DNA of 64,000 bases from contig NZ_JPUX01000001.1 of the NCBI RefSeq assembly GCF_000738675.1, positions 620,001 through 684,000 on the forward strand, written 5' to 3'. This DNA is from Serratia nematodiphila DZ0503SBS1 (GTDB taxonomy: Bacteria > Pseudomonadota > Gammaproteobacteria > Enterobacterales > Enterobacteriaceae). Below, piece by piece: positions 53,146-63,160 of the stretch (position 1 is its first letter; each line of letters begins with the position of its first letter). The position numbers were made by a program, and so were the translations under genes. The notes under the pieces are model-generated. The model saw only the letters and a list, made by a program, of their open reading frames with translations, did not search any database and had not been told where the DNA came from.

Positions 53146-53982
53146 ATGCAGTTAACCGTGCGCGACATGACGCTCAATCTCTCCCATCCGCAGGTGATGG
53201 GCATCCTCAACGTGACGCCGGATTCGTTTTCCGACGGCGGCCGCCACAACACCCTGAATCAGGCGCTGGTGCATGCGCATGCGCTGATTTCGGCCGGCGC
53301 CACGATGATTGATATCGGCGGCGAATCGACAAGGCCGGGGGCGGCGGAAGTGAGCGAAGAAGAGGAGCTTGAGCGGGTCGTGCCGGTGGTGGAAGCGCTG
53401 GCGCAGCGCTTTGAAGTCTTTATCTCGGTCGATACCTCGAAAGCGGGCGTGATCCGCGAATCGGCGCACGCCGGCGCACACTTGATCAACGACATCCGCT
53501 CGCTGCAGGAGCCGGGCGCTCTGGCGGCGGCGGCGGAAAGCGGTTTGCCGGTCTGCCTGATGCACATGCAGGGGCAGCCGCGCACCATGCAGCAGGCGCC
53601 GCACTACGACGATCTGATCGCCGACGTTCAGAGGTTTTTCGAGCACCATATCCGGCGCTGTAACGAGGCGGGGATAACAAATCAGAAATTGCTGCTCGAC
53701 CCAGGCTTCGGTTTCGGTAAAAATTTGGCGCACAACTATCAGCTTCTGGCCCGGTTGTCGGAATTTCATCGTTTCGGTTTGCCGCTGTTGGTCGGCATGT
53801 CGCGCAAATCGATGATTGGACAACTGCTGAACGTGCCGCCGGATCAACGGGTTATCGGCAGCGTGGCCTGCGCGGTGATCGCGGCGATGCAGGGTGCGCA
53901 GATTGTCAGAGTGCATGACGTTAAAGAAACCGTCGAGGCGATGCGTGTCGTCGAGGCAACACTTTCAGCTAAGGGACAGTAG
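53146..53982 (+). CDS. folP: Dihydropteroate synthase
   Basis: 278 residues. TIM-barrel enzyme with [26 protein letters not shown] and the pterin-binding DPGFGFGKN. Joins p-aminobenzoate to the pterin pyrophosphate; the sulphonamide target. Four bases before glmM, so co-transcribed. Confidence 0.97.
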   Translation: MQLTVRDMTLNLSHPQVMGILNVTPDSFSDGGRHNTLNQALVHAHALISAGATMIDIGGESTRPGAAEVSEEEELERVVPVVEALAQRFEVFISVDTSKAGVIRESAHAGAHLINDIRSLQEPGALAAAAESGLPVCLMHMQGQPRTMQQAPHYDDLIADVQRFFEHHIRRCNEAGITNQKLLLDPGFGFGKNLAHNYQLLARLSEFHRFGLPLLVGMSRKSMIGQLLNVPPDQRVIGSVACAVIAAMQGAQIVRVHDVKETVEAMRVVEATLSAKGQ

Positions 53983-53986
53983 AGAC

Positions 53987-55324
53987 ATGAGCGAGCGCAA
54001 ATATTTTGGCACCGACGGCATCCGTGGCAAGGTCGGGGACAGCCCCATCACGCCGGACTTCGTGCTGAAGCTGGGCTGGGCGGCCGGTAAAGTGCTGGCG
54101 CGTCACGGTTCCCGCAAGATCATCATCGGTAAGGATACGCGCATCTCCGGTTATATGCTGGAGTCCGCTCTGGAAGCCGGTCTGGCGGCAGCCGGATTGT
54201 CCGCCTCCTTCACCGGGCCGATGCCCACGCCGGCGGTGGCCTATCTGACGCGCACCTTCCGTGCTGAAGCGGGCATTGTCATTTCCGCTTCGCATAACCC
54301 GTTCTATGACAACGGCATCAAGTTCTTCTCGATCGACGGCGCCAAGCTGCCGGACAACGTCGAAGAGGCAATTGAAGCCGAGATGGAAAAACCGCTGACC
54401 TGCGTGGAGTCCTCGGAGCTGGGTAAAGCCAGCCGCATCATCGACGCCGCCGGCCGCTATATCGAATTCTGCAAAGGCACCTTCCCGAGCGAGCTGAGCC
54501 TGAAAGGGCTGAAAATCGTGGTCGACTGCGCCAACGGCGCGACTTACCACATCGCGCCGAGCGTGCTGCGCGAGCTGGGCGCTACGGTGATCGCCATCGG
54601 CGTTGAGCCGGACGGCATGAACATCAACGAGAAATGCGGCGCTACCGATGTGCGTCAGTTGCAGGAGCGCGTGCTGCAGGAAAAAGCGCACGTTGGCCTG
54701 GCGTTCGACGGCGACGGCGACCGCGTGATGATGGTGGATCACCTGGGCAATAAGGTGGACGGCGATCAGATCCTGTACATCATCGCCCGCGAAGGCCTGC
54801 GTCAGGGGCAGCTGCGCGGCGGCGCGGTCGGCACCCTGATGAGCAATATGGGGCTGGAGCTGGCGCTGAAACAGCTGGGCATTCCGTTCGCTCGCGCCAA
54901 AGTGGGCGACCGTTACGTGCTGGAGAAGCTGCAGGAGTTAGGCTGGCGCATCGGTGCGGAAAACTCCGGCCATGTGATCTTGCTGGACAAAACCACCACC
55001 GGCGACGGCATCGTGGCCGGGTTGCAGGTGCTGACCGCCATGGTGCGCAACCACATGAGCCTGCATGACCTGTGCAGCGGCATGAAGCTGTTGCCGCAGA
55101 TCCTGGTCAACGTACGTTTCGCCGGCGATCACAATCCGCTGGAATCTGAAGCGGTGCGCAAGGTCACCGAGCAGGTGGAAGCCGAGCTGGCCGGCCGCGG
55201 CCGGGTGCTGCTGCGCAAATCGGGCACCGAACCGCTGATCCGCGTGATGGTGGAAGGCGAGGACGAGCAGCAGGTGACCGCGCTGGCGCATCGCATCGCC
55301 GATGCGGTGAAATCCGCAGGTTAA
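53987..55324 (+). CDS. glmM: Phosphoglucosamine mutase GlmM
   Basis: 445 residues, the E. coli length. Active-site serine in [16 protein letters not shown], metal loop [13 protein letters not shown] and C-terminal phosphate-binding [12 protein letters not shown]. Converts glucosamine-6-phosphate to the 1-phosphate for UDP-GlcNAc and thus peptidoglycan and LPS. Confidence 0.98.
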   Translation: MSERKYFGTDGIRGKVGDSPITPDFVLKLGWAAGKVLARHGSRKIIIGKDTRISGYMLESALEAGLAAAGLSASFTGPMPTPAVAYLTRTFRAEAGIVISASHNPFYDNGIKFFSIDGAKLPDNVEEAIEAEMEKPLTCVESSELGKASRIIDAAGRYIEFCKGTFPSELSLKGLKIVVDCANGATYHIAPSVLRELGATVIAIGVEPDGMNINEKCGATDVRQLQERVLQEKAHVGLAFDGDGDRVMMVDHLGNKVDGDQILYIIAREGLRQGQLRGGAVGTLMSNMGLELALKQLGIPFARAKVGDRYVLEKLQELGWRIGAENSGHVILLDKTTTGDGIVAGLQVLTAMVRNHMSLHDLCSGMKLLPQILVNVRFAGDHNPLESEAVRKVTEQVEAELAGRGRVLLRKSGTEPLIRVMVEGEDEQQVTALAHRIADAVKSAG

Positions 55325-55544
55325 AACAGACAGTTAGCCGCCGGGCTTGGCATCGCTGAGCCCGAACAGGCGATTGTTGGCGTTTTTTTCCGCAAACGCG
55401 CCGGCGGCTGCAAATTGCCCTTGCGCGGGTTGGCGGCTTTGGTTAGTATTCACACCCGCTTCAGTAGGCAGTTTATAAACACGCCTGCTTGATGAGTGTG
55501 AAGCATTTGGCATGCGGTGAGGCCGCAAGGATACGGGTACTACT

Positions 55545-55880
55545 ATGTACGAAGCTCTTCTGGTAATTTTCCTGCTGATTTCAATCGGGCTGGTTGCTCT
55601 GATTATGTTGCAGCAAGGTAAAGGCGCTGATATGGGAGCCTCTTTCGGAGCAGGTGCATCAGGCACGTTGTTCGGTTCGAGTGGTTCCGGTAACTTTATG
55701 ACCCGCATGACTGCTGTATTGGCGACGTTGTTCTTCGTCATCAGCCTGATTCTGGGCAACCTCAGCAGCAACCAAAGCAAGAAAGGCAGCGAGTGGGAAA
55801 ACCTCGGTCAGCCGGTGAAAACTGAGCAGACAACCGCGCCGGCAGCACCTGCCAAGCCGAGCAGCGACATCCCGCAGTAA
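55545..55880 (+). CDS. secG: Preprotein translocase subunit SecG
   Basis: 111 residues with two membrane helices (about 2-19 and 54-72) linked by the conserved QQGKGADMGASFGAGAS and FGSSGSGNFMTR loop, then a Ser/Ala/Pro-rich tail. Stimulates SecYE-SecA translocation. The 220-base gap after glmM contains a short hairpin (CGGGCT/AGCCCG at 55342-55364). Upstream of tRNA-Leu, as in E. coli. Confidence 0.97.
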   Translation: MYEALLVIFLLISIGLVALIMLQQGKGADMGASFGAGASGTLFGSSGSGNFMTRMTAVLATLFFVISLILGNLSSNQSKKGSEWENLGQPVKTEQTTAPAAPAKPSSDIPQ

Positions 55881-55950
55881 GCCGCAACAAAGTTTGTAAA
55901 CGGTGGTTGTGAACTCGAAAGAACAACGGCCGTTAGCAGTAAGAATCAGT

Positions 55951-56037
55951 ACCGAGGTGGTGGAATTGGTAGACACGCTACCTTGAGGTGGTAGTGCCCT
56001 AACGGGCTTGTGGGTTCGAGTCCCATCCTCGGTACCA
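55951..56037 (+). tRNA. leuU: tRNA-Leu, anticodon GAG
   Basis: 87 bases with a variable arm. Acceptor stem ACCGAGG/CCTCGGT is perfectly paired, T-loop GGTTCGAGTCC, encoded CCA. Anticodon GAG at 55985-55987. Nearly identical to E. coli leuU and in the same place after secG; probably transcribed with it. Confidence 0.98.
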
Positions 56038-56052
56038 AATCCCAGAGATAAC

Positions 56053-56081
56053 TTGCAATTTTGCGATTATCGGCGTAGTAT
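56053..56081 (+). promoter_or_regulatory. Sigma-70 promoter of metY-rimP-nusA-infB
   Basis: TTGCAA, 17 bases, TAGTAT, ending 16 bases before the tRNA. Confidence 0.78.
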
Positions 56082-56097
56082 TTGCCACGTTTTCGGA

Positions 56098-56174
<77 letters not shown>

Positions 56175-56306
56175 CTTTCCTTTAAGTGTTTATTTTCAAA
56201 TACACTTTTCGATTGAAATCCGCTTTTCTCGATCAACATTTGAAAATGACACTTGCTCGAAAGTTGTACCGAGGCCGCCTAGCGGCAAACAGGGTCCAGT
56301 TGCATA

Positions 56307-56331
56307 AAGCCCCGATTTTTCGGGGTTTTTT
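56307..56331 (+). terminator. Terminator 1 between metY and rimP
   Basis: Stem CCCCGA/TCGGGG, extended by A-T pairs, with a TTTT loop and T-run. Confidence 0.85.
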
Positions 56332-56353
56332 GTTATTTGGCAACAGAATCACT

Positions 56354-56374
56354 GGGCTATTTAGCCCTTTTTTT
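56354..56374 (+). terminator. Terminator 2 between metY and rimP
   Basis: Stem GGGCT/AGCCC with an ATTT loop followed by seven T. The stem is short, so partial readthrough into rimP is likely. Confidence 0.75.
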
Positions 56375-56391
56375 ATGTCTTGGGGGTGGGC

Positions 56392-56844
56392 TTGTCCACA
56401 TTAGAGCAACAGTTAACAGAGATGCTTTCGGCACCCGTAGAAGCGTTGGGCTTTGAGCTTGTAGGCATCGAATTCATTCGTGCGCGCCAATCGACGCTCC
56501 GCATCTATATTGATAGTGACAACGGCATCAATGTTGATGATTGCGCTGATGTCAGCCACCAGGTCAGCGCTGTATTGGACGTCGAAGATCCAATCACGGT
56601 CGCTTACAACTTGGAAGTCTCCTCTCCTGGCCTTGATCGCCCGATGTTCACCGCAGAGCACTATACGCGTTTCCTCGGTGAAGAAGTCAGCCTGGTCCTG
56701 CGCATGGCGGTACAGAACCGTCGCAAGTGGCAGGGTATTATCAAGTCTGTCGTAGGCGAGATGATCACGGTTACTGTGGAAGGGAAAGATGAAGTGTTCG
56801 CGCTGAGCAACATCCAGAAAGCGAACCTGGTACCCCACTTTTAA
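56392..56844 (+). CDS. rimP: Ribosome maturation factor RimP
   Basis: 150 residues, the E. coli length with the TTG start at 56392 ([21 protein letters not shown]); GGGGGTGGG directly upstream is the only ribosome-binding site. Needed for 30S maturation. An ATG twelve bases earlier is in frame but falls before that site. Confidence 0.96.
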   Translation: MSTLEQQLTEMLSAPVEALGFELVGIEFIRARQSTLRIYIDSDNGINVDDCADVSHQVSAVLDVEDPITVAYNLEVSSPGLDRPMFTAEHYTRFLGEEVSLVLRMAVQNRRKWQGIIKSVVGEMITVTVEGKDEVFALSNIQKANLVPHF

Positions 56845-56865
56845 AGTTTGGAAGAGGCAACTAGG

Positions 56866-58374
56866 ATGAACAAAGAGATTCTGGCTGTTGTTGAAGCAGT
56901 TTCCAATGAAAAATCCCTTCCGCGCGAGAAGATTTTCGAAGCGCTGGAAACTGCATTAGCCACCGCAACCAAGAAAAAATACGAGCAGGAAATCGACGTG
57001 CGCGTCAGCATTGACCGCAGAACCGGCGATTTCGATACCTTCCGCCGTTGGGTCGCCGTAGACGAAGTGACGCAGCCAACGCGTGAAATCACGCTGGAAG
57101 CCGCTCAGTTTGAAGATCCGAGCATCGAGCTCGGCGGCTACGTCGAAGATCAGATCGAATCCGTGACCTTCGACCGCATCACCACCCAAACCGCCAAGCA
57201 GGTTATCGTGCAGAAAGTGCGCGAGGCCGAGCGCGCGATGGTGGTTGACGCTTTCCGTGAACACGAAGGCGAGATCGTCACCGGCGTGGTGAAGAAAGTG
57301 AACCGTGACAGCATCGCGCTGGATCTGGGCAACAACGCCGAAGCGGTGATTGGCCGTGAAGACATGTTGCCGCGCGAAAACTTCCGTCCGGGCGACCGCA
57401 TTCGCGGCGTACTGTACGCCGTGCGTCCTGAAGCCCGCGGCGCGCAGCTGTTCGTCAGCCGTTCCAGCCCGGAAATGCTGAAAGAACTGTTCCGCATCGA
57501 AGTGCCGGAAATCGGCGAAGAAGTGATTGAAATTAAAGCGGCAGCCCGCGATCCTGGCTCCCGTGCGAAAATTGCAGTGAAAACCAACGACAAGCGCATC
57601 GACCCGGTCGGCGCCTGCGTAGGTATGCGCGGTGCGCGCGTTCAGGCCGTGTCGAGCGAGCTCGGCGGCGAACGCATCGACATCATTCTGTGGGATGATA
57701 ATCCAGCGCAATTCGTCATCAACGCCATGGCGCCGGCCGACGTCGCGTCGATCGTGGTAGATGAAGATAACTGCACCATGGATATCGCCGTTGAAGCCAG
57801 CAACCTGGCACAGGCGATCGGCCGTAACGGCCAAAACGTGCGTTTGGCTTCCCAGCTGCTGAAACAACACCGCGGCGACGATCGTTGGGAACTGAACGTG
57901 ATGACGGCGGACGACCTGCAGGCCAAGCACCAGGCCGAGGCTCATGCCGCTATTGATACCTTCACCAAGTATCTTGATATCGACGAAGATTTCGCCACCG
58001 TACTGGTTGAAGAAGGCTTCTCCACGCTGGAAGAGCTGGCCTACGTGCCGATCAAAGAGCTGTTGGAAATCGACGGTCTGGATGAAGATACGGTTGAAGC
58101 ATTGCGCGAACGCGCCAAAGCTGCATTGACCACGCTGGCCCTGGCACAAGAAGAAAGCCTGGGCGACAACAAACCGGCCGACGATTTGCTCAACCTGCCG
58201 GGTCTTGAGCGCAGCATGGCCTTTAAACTGGCCGCGCGTGGGGTTTGTACGCTGGAAGATCTTGCCGAGCAGGGTGTTGACGATCTGGCTGATATTGAAG
58301 GGCTTAGCGACGAGCAAGCCGGCGAGCTGATCATGGCTGCGCGCAATATCTGTTGGTTTGGCGACAACGCGTAA
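56866..58374 (+). CDS. nusA: Transcription termination/antitermination factor NusA
   Basis: 502 residues versus 495 in E. coli. Order: N-terminal polymerase-binding domain, S1 (about 135-200), KH1, KH2 ([14 protein letters not shown]), and two acidic repeats AR1 and AR2. The extra length comes from residues 332-340, where LKQHRGDDR replaces two residues of the E. coli protein at the end of KH2. Promotes pausing, termination and lambda-N/rrn antitermination. The ATG at 56866 follows GAGGCAACTAGG. Confidence 0.97.
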   Translation: MNKEILAVVEAVSNEKSLPREKIFEALETALATATKKKYEQEIDVRVSIDRRTGDFDTFRRWVAVDEVTQPTREITLEAAQFEDPSIELGGYVEDQIESVTFDRITTQTAKQVIVQKVREAERAMVVDAFREHEGEIVTGVVKKVNRDSIALDLGNNAEAVIGREDMLPRENFRPGDRIRGVLYAVRPEARGAQLFVSRSSPEMLKELFRIEVPEIGEEVIEIKAAARDPGSRAKIAVKTNDKRIDPVGACVGMRGARVQAVSSELGGERIDIILWDDNPAQFVINAMAPADVASIVVDEDNCTMDIAVEASNLAQAIGRNGQNVRLASQLLKQHRGDDRWELNVMTADDLQAKHQAEAHAAIDTFTKYLDIDEDFATVLVEEGFSTLEELAYVPIKELLEIDGLDEDTVEALRERAKAALTTLALAQEESLGDNKPADDLLNLPGLERSMAFKLAARGVCTLEDLAEQGVDDLADIEGLSDEQAGELIMAARNICWFGDNA

Positions 58375-58397
58375 TAACTGTAGCAGGAAGGAACAGC

Positions 58398-61085
58398 ATG
58401 ACGACAGATGTAACCGTAAAATCGCTGGCAGCAGAGATTCAGACTCCGGTTGATCGCCTGGTACAGCAGTTTGCTGATGCAGGGATCAACAAGTCCGAGT
58501 CGGACTCTGTTACCCAGCAAGAAAAAGAAACATTGCTGGCGCACCTGAACCGTGAACACGGCAGCGCGCCGGGTAAACTCACTTTGCAGCGCAAAACGCG
58601 CAGCACCTTGAATATCCCGAGCACCGGCGGTAAAAGTAAATCGGTGCAAATTGAGGTCCGCAAGAAACGCACTTATGTAAATCGCGATACGCAGGAAGCC
58701 CAGTTGGCTGAAGCGGCAGAGCAGGCACAGCGTGAAGCGGAAGAGCAGGCACGGCGCGAAGCGGAAGAGCTCGCAAAACGCGAAGCGGAAGCGAAGCGCG
58801 CAGCCGAAGAGCAAGCCAAACGTGAGGCCGCGGAGATTGCTAAGCGTAATTCAGCGGAAAAAGAAAAAGTGACCAATCAACATACCGACGAAATGACCAA
58901 GCCAGCTCAGGCGGAAAAAGCACGCCGTGAAGCCGAAGCCGCTGAACTGAAACGTAAAGCGGAAGAGGAAGTGCGCCGCAAGGTTGAAGAGGAAGCCAAG
59001 CGCGTGGCGGAAGAAGCCCGTCGCATGGCCGAAGAGAACGGCGAGAAGTGGGCCCAGGCAGACGCGGCAAGCGCCGCGGTTGAAAGCGCCGACTATCACG
59101 TGACCACCTCTCAGCACGCCCGTGCCGCGGAAGATGAAAACGACGCCAAAGTTGAAGGCGATCGTCGCAGCCGCACCCGCGGCGGCAAAGCCACCAAGCA
59201 GAAGAAAGGCAACAAGCTGTCCGAATCCAAAGCGGATCGCGAAGAAGCGCGCGCCGTTACCCGTGGCGGTAAAGGCAAACGCAAGCCTAGCGCTCTGCAG
59301 CAGGGCTTCAACAAGCCGGCGCAGGTGGTTAACCGCGACGTGGTGATCGGCGAAACCATCACCGTGGCCGAGCTGGCCAACAAGATGGCGGTAAAAGGTT
59401 CTCAGGTCATCAAAGTGATGATGAAGCTGGGCGCCATGGCCACCATCAACCAGGTTATCGACCAGGAAACCGCGCAGCTGGTTGCCGAAGAGATGGGCCA
59501 CAAAGTTATCCTGCGTCGTGAAAACGAGCTGGAAGAAGCGCTGATGAGCGACCGTGATACGGGCGCTGCAGCCGAGCCGCGCGCGCCGGTCGTGACCATC
59601 ATGGGCCACGTTGACCACGGTAAAACCTCTCTGCTGGACTACATCCGCTCCACCAAAGTGGCGGCGGGCGAAGCCGGCGGCATTACCCAGCACATCGGTG
59701 CCTACCACGTAGAAACCGAGAACGGCATGATCACCTTCCTGGACACCCCGGGCCACGCCGCGTTTACCTCGATGCGTGCTCGCGGTGCTCAGGCGACTGA
59801 CATCGTGGTTCTGGTGGTGGCGGCCGACGACGGCGTGATGCCACAGACCATCGAAGCTATCCAGCACGCGAAAGCGGCGCAGGTGCCGTTGGTGGTTGCG
59901 GTGAACAAAATCGACAAGCCGGAAGCCGATCCGGACCGCGTTAAGCAGGAACTGTCCCAGTACGGCGTGATGCCGGAAGAGTGGGGCGGCGAAGCGCAGT
60001 TCGTCCACGTGTCCGCGAAAGCCGGTACCGGTATCGACGAGCTGCTGCAGGCTATCCTGCTGCAGGCCGAAGTTCTGGAACTGAAAGCGGTACGCAGCGG
60101 CATGGCGAGCGGCGTAGTGATCGAGTCCTTCCTGGATAAAGGCCGTGGTCCGGTGGCTACCGTGCTGGTTCAGGAAGGTACGCTGAACAAGGGCGACATC
60201 GTCCTGTGCGGCTTCGAATACGGCCGTGTGCGTGCGATGCGTGACGAGCTGGGCCGTGAAGTGACCTCCGCCGGTCCGTCCATCCCTGTGGAAATCCTGG
60301 GTCTGTCCAGCGTGCCTGCAGCGGGTGACGAAGCGACCGTGGTGCGTGACGAGAAGAAAGCGCGTGAAGTGGCGCTGTACCGTCAGGGCAAGTTCCGCGA
60401 AGTCAAACTGGCGCGTCAGCAGAAGTCCAAGCTGGAAAACATGTTCGCCAACATGACCGACGGCGAAGTGTCCGAGCTGAACATCGTACTGAAATCCGAC
60501 GTTCAGGGTTCTTGCGAAGCGATCAGCGACTCGCTGCTGAAACTCTCCACCGACGAAGTGAAGGTGAAGATTGTCGGCTCCGGCGTAGGTGGTATCACCG
60601 AAACCGATGCGACGCTGGCTGCGGCTTCCAACGCCATCATCCTGGGCTTCAACGTGCGTGCCGACGCTTCTGCGCGCCGCGTGATCGAAGCGGAAAGCCT
60701 GGATCTGCGTTACTACTCCGTGATCTATAACCTGATCGACGAAGTGAAGCAGGCGATGAGCGGCATGCTGGCGCCGGAATACAAGCAGCAGATCATCGGC
60801 CTGGCCGAAGTGCGCGACGTGTTCAAATCGCCTAAGTTCGGCGCTATCGCCGGCTGTATGGTTACCGAAGGGACCATCAAGCGTCACAACCCAATCCGCG
60901 TACTGCGCGACAACGTGGTTATCTATGAAGGCGAGCTGGAATCCCTGCGTCGCTTCAAAGATGACGTTAACGAAGTCCGTAACGGCATGGAATGTGGTAT
61001 CGGCGTTAAGAACTATAACGACGTGCGCGTCGGCGACATGATCGAAGTGTTCGAAATCATTGAGATCCAACGCACCATCGCTTAA
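58398..61085 (+). CDS. infB: Translation initiation factor IF-2
   Basis: 895 residues. N-terminal IF2_N domain, a long charged helix of [14 protein letters not shown] repeats (about 100-250), then GTPase (GHVDHGKT at 403-410, [12 protein letters not shown]) and the beta-barrel/C-terminal fMet-tRNA-binding domains. Brings initiator tRNA to the 30S. Codon 158 is GTG and codon 166 ATG, at or near the internal starts that give IF2-2 and IF2-3 in E. coli. Confidence 0.98.
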   Translation: MTTDVTVKSLAAEIQTPVDRLVQQFADAGINKSESDSVTQQEKETLLAHLNREHGSAPGKLTLQRKTRSTLNIPSTGGKSKSVQIEVRKKRTYVNRDTQEAQLAEAAEQAQREAEEQARREAEELAKREAEAKRAAEEQAKREAAEIAKRNSAEKEKVTNQHTDEMTKPAQAEKARREAEAAELKRKAEEEVRRKVEEEAKRVAEEARRMAEENGEKWAQADAASAAVESADYHVTTSQHARAAEDENDAKVEGDRRSRTRGGKATKQKKGNKLSESKADREEARAVTRGGKGKRKPSALQQGFNKPAQVVNRDVVIGETITVAELANKMAVKGSQVIKVMMKLGAMATINQVIDQETAQLVAEEMGHKVILRRENELEEALMSDRDTGAAAEPRAPVVTIMGHVDHGKTSLLDYIRSTKVAAGEAGGITQHIGAYHVETENGMITFLDTPGHAAFTSMRARGAQATDIVVLVVAADDGVMPQTIEAIQHAKAAQVPLVVAVNKIDKPEADPDRVKQELSQYGVMPEEWGGEAQFVHVSAKAGTGIDELLQAILLQAEVLELKAVRSGMASGVVIESFLDKGRGPVATVLVQEGTLNKGDIVLCGFEYGRVRAMRDELGREVTSAGPSIPVEILGLSSVPAAGDEATVVRDEKKAREVALYRQGKFREVKLARQQKSKLENMFANMTDGEVSELNIVLKSDVQGSCEAISDSLLKLSTDEVKVKIVGSGVGGITETDATLAAASNAIILGFNVRADASARRVIEAESLDLRYYSVIYNLIDEVKQAMSGMLAPEYKQQIIGLAEVRDVFKSPKFGAIAGCMVTEGTIKRHNPIRVLRDNVVIYEGELESLRRFKDDVNEVRNGMECGIGVKNYNDVRVGDMIEVFEIIEIQRTIA

Positions 61086-61113
61086 CGATTGCACATCTGC
61101 TTATATCTGTTTA

Positions 61114-61135
61114 CGGGGGGCCTTTGTGCCCCCCG
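61114..61135 (+). terminator. Intercistronic hairpin between infB and rbfA
   Basis: Perfect 8-base stem CGGGGGGC/GCCCCCCG with a CTTTGT loop. The tail is only ATTTGTC, so partial termination or mRNA protection is likely. Confidence 0.6.
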
Positions 61136-61155
61136 ATTTGTCTGGAGAATCCAAA

Positions 61156-61566
61156 ATGGCAAAAGAATTCAGCCGCGGTCAACGCGTGGCGCAAGAGATG
61201 CAGAAAGAGATTGCGATCATTCTGCAGCGTGAAGTGAAAGATCCGCGCGTCGGCATGGCGACCGTTTCCGGCGTGGAAGTGTCCCGTGACCTGGCGTACG
61301 CCAAGGTTTACGTCACCTTCCTGAACGTGCTGACCGAGAACCACGATCCGGATCTGGTCACCAACGGCATCAAAGCGTTGCAGGACGCTTCCGGTTACAT
61401 CCGCACCCTGCTGGGCAAAGCGATGCGCCTGCGCGTGGTGCCGGAGCTGACCTTCGCCTACGACAACTCCCTGGTGGAAGGCATGCGCATGTCCAACCTG
61501 GTGACCAACGTGGTGAAGAACGACGCCGAGCGCCGTTCCGCCTCAGGCGATGACAAGGAGGACTGA
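61156..61566 (+). CDS. rbfA: 30S ribosome-binding factor RbfA
   Basis: 136 residues, KH-like fold: [20 protein letters not shown] at the start and [20 protein letters not shown]. Cold-shock factor acting in 16S 5'-end maturation. The ATG at 61156 has CTGGAGAA upstream. Its stop overlaps the truB start by one base. Confidence 0.97.
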   Translation: MAKEFSRGQRVAQEMQKEIAIILQREVKDPRVGMATVSGVEVSRDLAYAKVYVTFLNVLTENHDPDLVTNGIKALQDASGYIRTLLGKAMRLRVVPELTFAYDNSLVEGMRMSNLVTNVVKNDAERRSASGDDKED

Positions 61567-62510
61567 TGAGTCGCCCTCGTCGCCGCGGCCGTGATATCCA
61601 CGGCGTGCTGTTGCTGGACAAGCCGCAGGGTTTGTCGTCCAACGATGCGCTGCAAAAAGTAAAACGCCTGTACAACGCCAACCGGGCGGGCCATACCGGC
61701 GCGCTCGATCCGTTGGCGACCGGCATGCTGCCTATCTGCCTGGGTGAAGCGACCAAGTTTTCGCAATATCTGCTCGATTCCGATAAACGTTATCGGGTGA
61801 TCGCCAAACTGGGGCAGCGTACCGATACCTCCGACGCCGACGGTCAGATCGTGCAGGAGCGCCCGGTGAACTTTACCCAGGCGCAGCTCGACGCGGCGCT
61901 GGACACCTTCCGCGGTGACATCCAGCAGGTGCCGTCGATGTATTCGGCGCTGAAATACCAGGGCAAGAAACTCTACGAGTATGCGCGCCAGGGGATTGAA
62001 GTGCCGCGCGAAGCGCGCAGCATCACGGTGTACGAGCTGCAGTTTATCCGCTGGGAAGGGGATGAGCTGGAGCTGGAGATCCACTGCTCGAAAGGCACCT
62101 ACATCCGCACCATCACCGACGATCTCGGCGAGCTGCTGGGCTGCGGCGCGCACGTGATTTATCTGCGCCGCCTGCAGGTGGCGACTTATCCGATCGCGCG
62201 CATGGTGACGCTGGAACAGCTGAATGCTTTGCTGGCGCAGGCGCAGGAACAAGCGATCGCGCCCGGCGAGCTGCTCGATCCGCTGCTGATGCCGATGGAC
62301 AGCCCGGTTGAGAACTATCCGGAAGTGAATTTGCTGCCGGTGGTGGCGGGCTACGTCAAGCAAGGGCAGCCAGTGCAGGTGGCCGGTGCGCCGGCCTCCG
62401 GCATGGTGCGTATCACCGAGGGTGAAGAGCGGAAATTCATCGGCGTTGGCGACATCGCCGAGGATGGTCGCGTGGCGCCGCGCCGCCTGGTGGTCGAACA
62501 TTTCGACTGA
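61566..62510 (+). CDS. truB: tRNA pseudouridine-55 synthase TruB
   Basis: 314 residues. Catalytic Asp48 in [12 protein letters not shown]; motifs [12 protein letters not shown] and [17 protein letters not shown]-terminal PUA-like domain. Makes pseudouridine 55 in the T-loop of tRNAs. AAGGAGG upstream overlaps the end of rbfA. Confidence 0.97.
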   Translation: MSRPRRRGRDIHGVLLLDKPQGLSSNDALQKVKRLYNANRAGHTGALDPLATGMLPICLGEATKFSQYLLDSDKRYRVIAKLGQRTDTSDADGQIVQERPVNFTQAQLDAALDTFRGDIQQVPSMYSALKYQGKKLYEYARQGIEVPREARSITVYELQFIRWEGDELELEIHCSKGTYIRTITDDLGELLGCGAHVIYLRRLQVATYPIARMVTLEQLNALLAQAQEQAIAPGELLDPLLMPMDSPVENYPEVNLLPVVAGYVKQGQPVQVAGAPASGMVRITEGEERKFIGVGDIAEDGRVAPRRLVVEHFD

Positions 62511-62530
62511 CGGCGGGGCACTGCGTCGCC

Positions 62531-62559
62531 TTGCGATCGCACTGCGCTAAGAGTAGAAT
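62531..62559 (+). promoter_or_regulatory. Sigma-70 promoter of rpsO
   Basis: TTGCGA, 17 bases, TAGAAT, giving a leader of about 70 bases. In E. coli the rpsO leader folds into the S15-binding pseudoknot. Confidence 0.8.
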
Positions 62560-62634
62560 GGCGCAGCTTATGCATTGGGTTGCTGAATTAGAGATCGGCG
62601 CCTGTTTTTATTATCTATAATCTGGAGTATTACA

Positions 62635-62904
62635 ATGTCTCTAAGTGTTGAAGCTAAAGCTCAAATCGTAGCTGATTTCGGTCGTGGTACTAACGACAGC
62701 GGTTCTACCGAAGTTCAGGTTGCCCTGCTGACTGCGCAGATCAACCATCTGCAAGGCCACTTCTCCGAGCACAAAAAAGATCACCACAGCCGTCGTGGTC
62801 TGCTGCGTATGGTTTCTCAGCGTCGTAAGCTGCTGGACTACCTGAAGCGTAAAGATGTAGCACGTTACACCAGCCTGATCGAGCGTCTGGGTCTGCGTCG
62901 CTAA
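62635..62904 (+). CDS. rpsO: 30S ribosomal protein S15
   Basis: 89 residues, four-helix protein ([18 protein letters not shown] start; [19 protein letters not shown] and the C-terminal [13 protein letters not shown]). Primary binder of the 16S central domain and autoregulator of its own mRNA in E. coli. Followed by a terminator and pnp. Confidence 0.98.
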   Translation: MSLSVEAKAQIVADFGRGTNDSGSTEVQVALLTAQINHLQGHFSEHKKDHHSRRGLLRMVSQRRKLLDYLKRKDVARYTSLIERLGLRR

Positions 62905-62921
62905 TCTAGCAAGTTTCAGTG

Positions 62922-62951
62922 GAAAGGGGCCTATTTTGGCCCCTTTCTTCT
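62922..62951 (+). terminator. Intrinsic terminator between rpsO and pnp
   Basis: Perfect 10-base stem GAAAGGGGCC/GGCCCCTTTC with a TATTTT loop and a short T-rich tail. In E. coli the equivalent terminator allows readthrough into pnp. Confidence 0.9.
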
Positions 62952-63022
62952 AGGAAGCATAAGCAAATCAGGTTAATGTATTACTGATGTTTCCAAACAG
63001 GTTCTTCCGTTACAGAGGTTCG

Positions 63023-63078
63023 CGCGGCTAATGAGAGGCTTTATCTCCCGCCTGAGATAAGGATTGTCATTAGTCGCG
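63023..63078 (+). promoter_or_regulatory. pnp leader double stem (probable RNase III target)
   Basis: CGCGGCTAATGA (63023-63034) pairs with TCATTAGTCGCG (63067-63078), 12 pairs with one G-U. Inside it TTATCTC (63041-63047) pairs with GAGATAA (63054-63060). E. coli pnp is autoregulated through RNase III cleavage of just such a leader stem. Confidence 0.8.
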
Positions 63079-63160
63079 AGGATGTAGTGAGAAGGCAAAT
63101 CGAGTCACAGGCGTGTCGAGTCGTCAATGCGATTGCGCGCCGCTAATCAAGGATATAATT

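Noticed and set aside
55335..55409. Inverted repeat AGCCGCCGG ... CCGGCGGCT flanking the glmM-secG gap
   Set aside because: Arms are about 60 bases apart in GC-rich sequence and could occur by chance; no functional reading.
58851..61094. 747-codon frame antisense to infB
   Set aside because: His/Phe/Gln-rich mirror composition; IF2 is certain on the plus strand.
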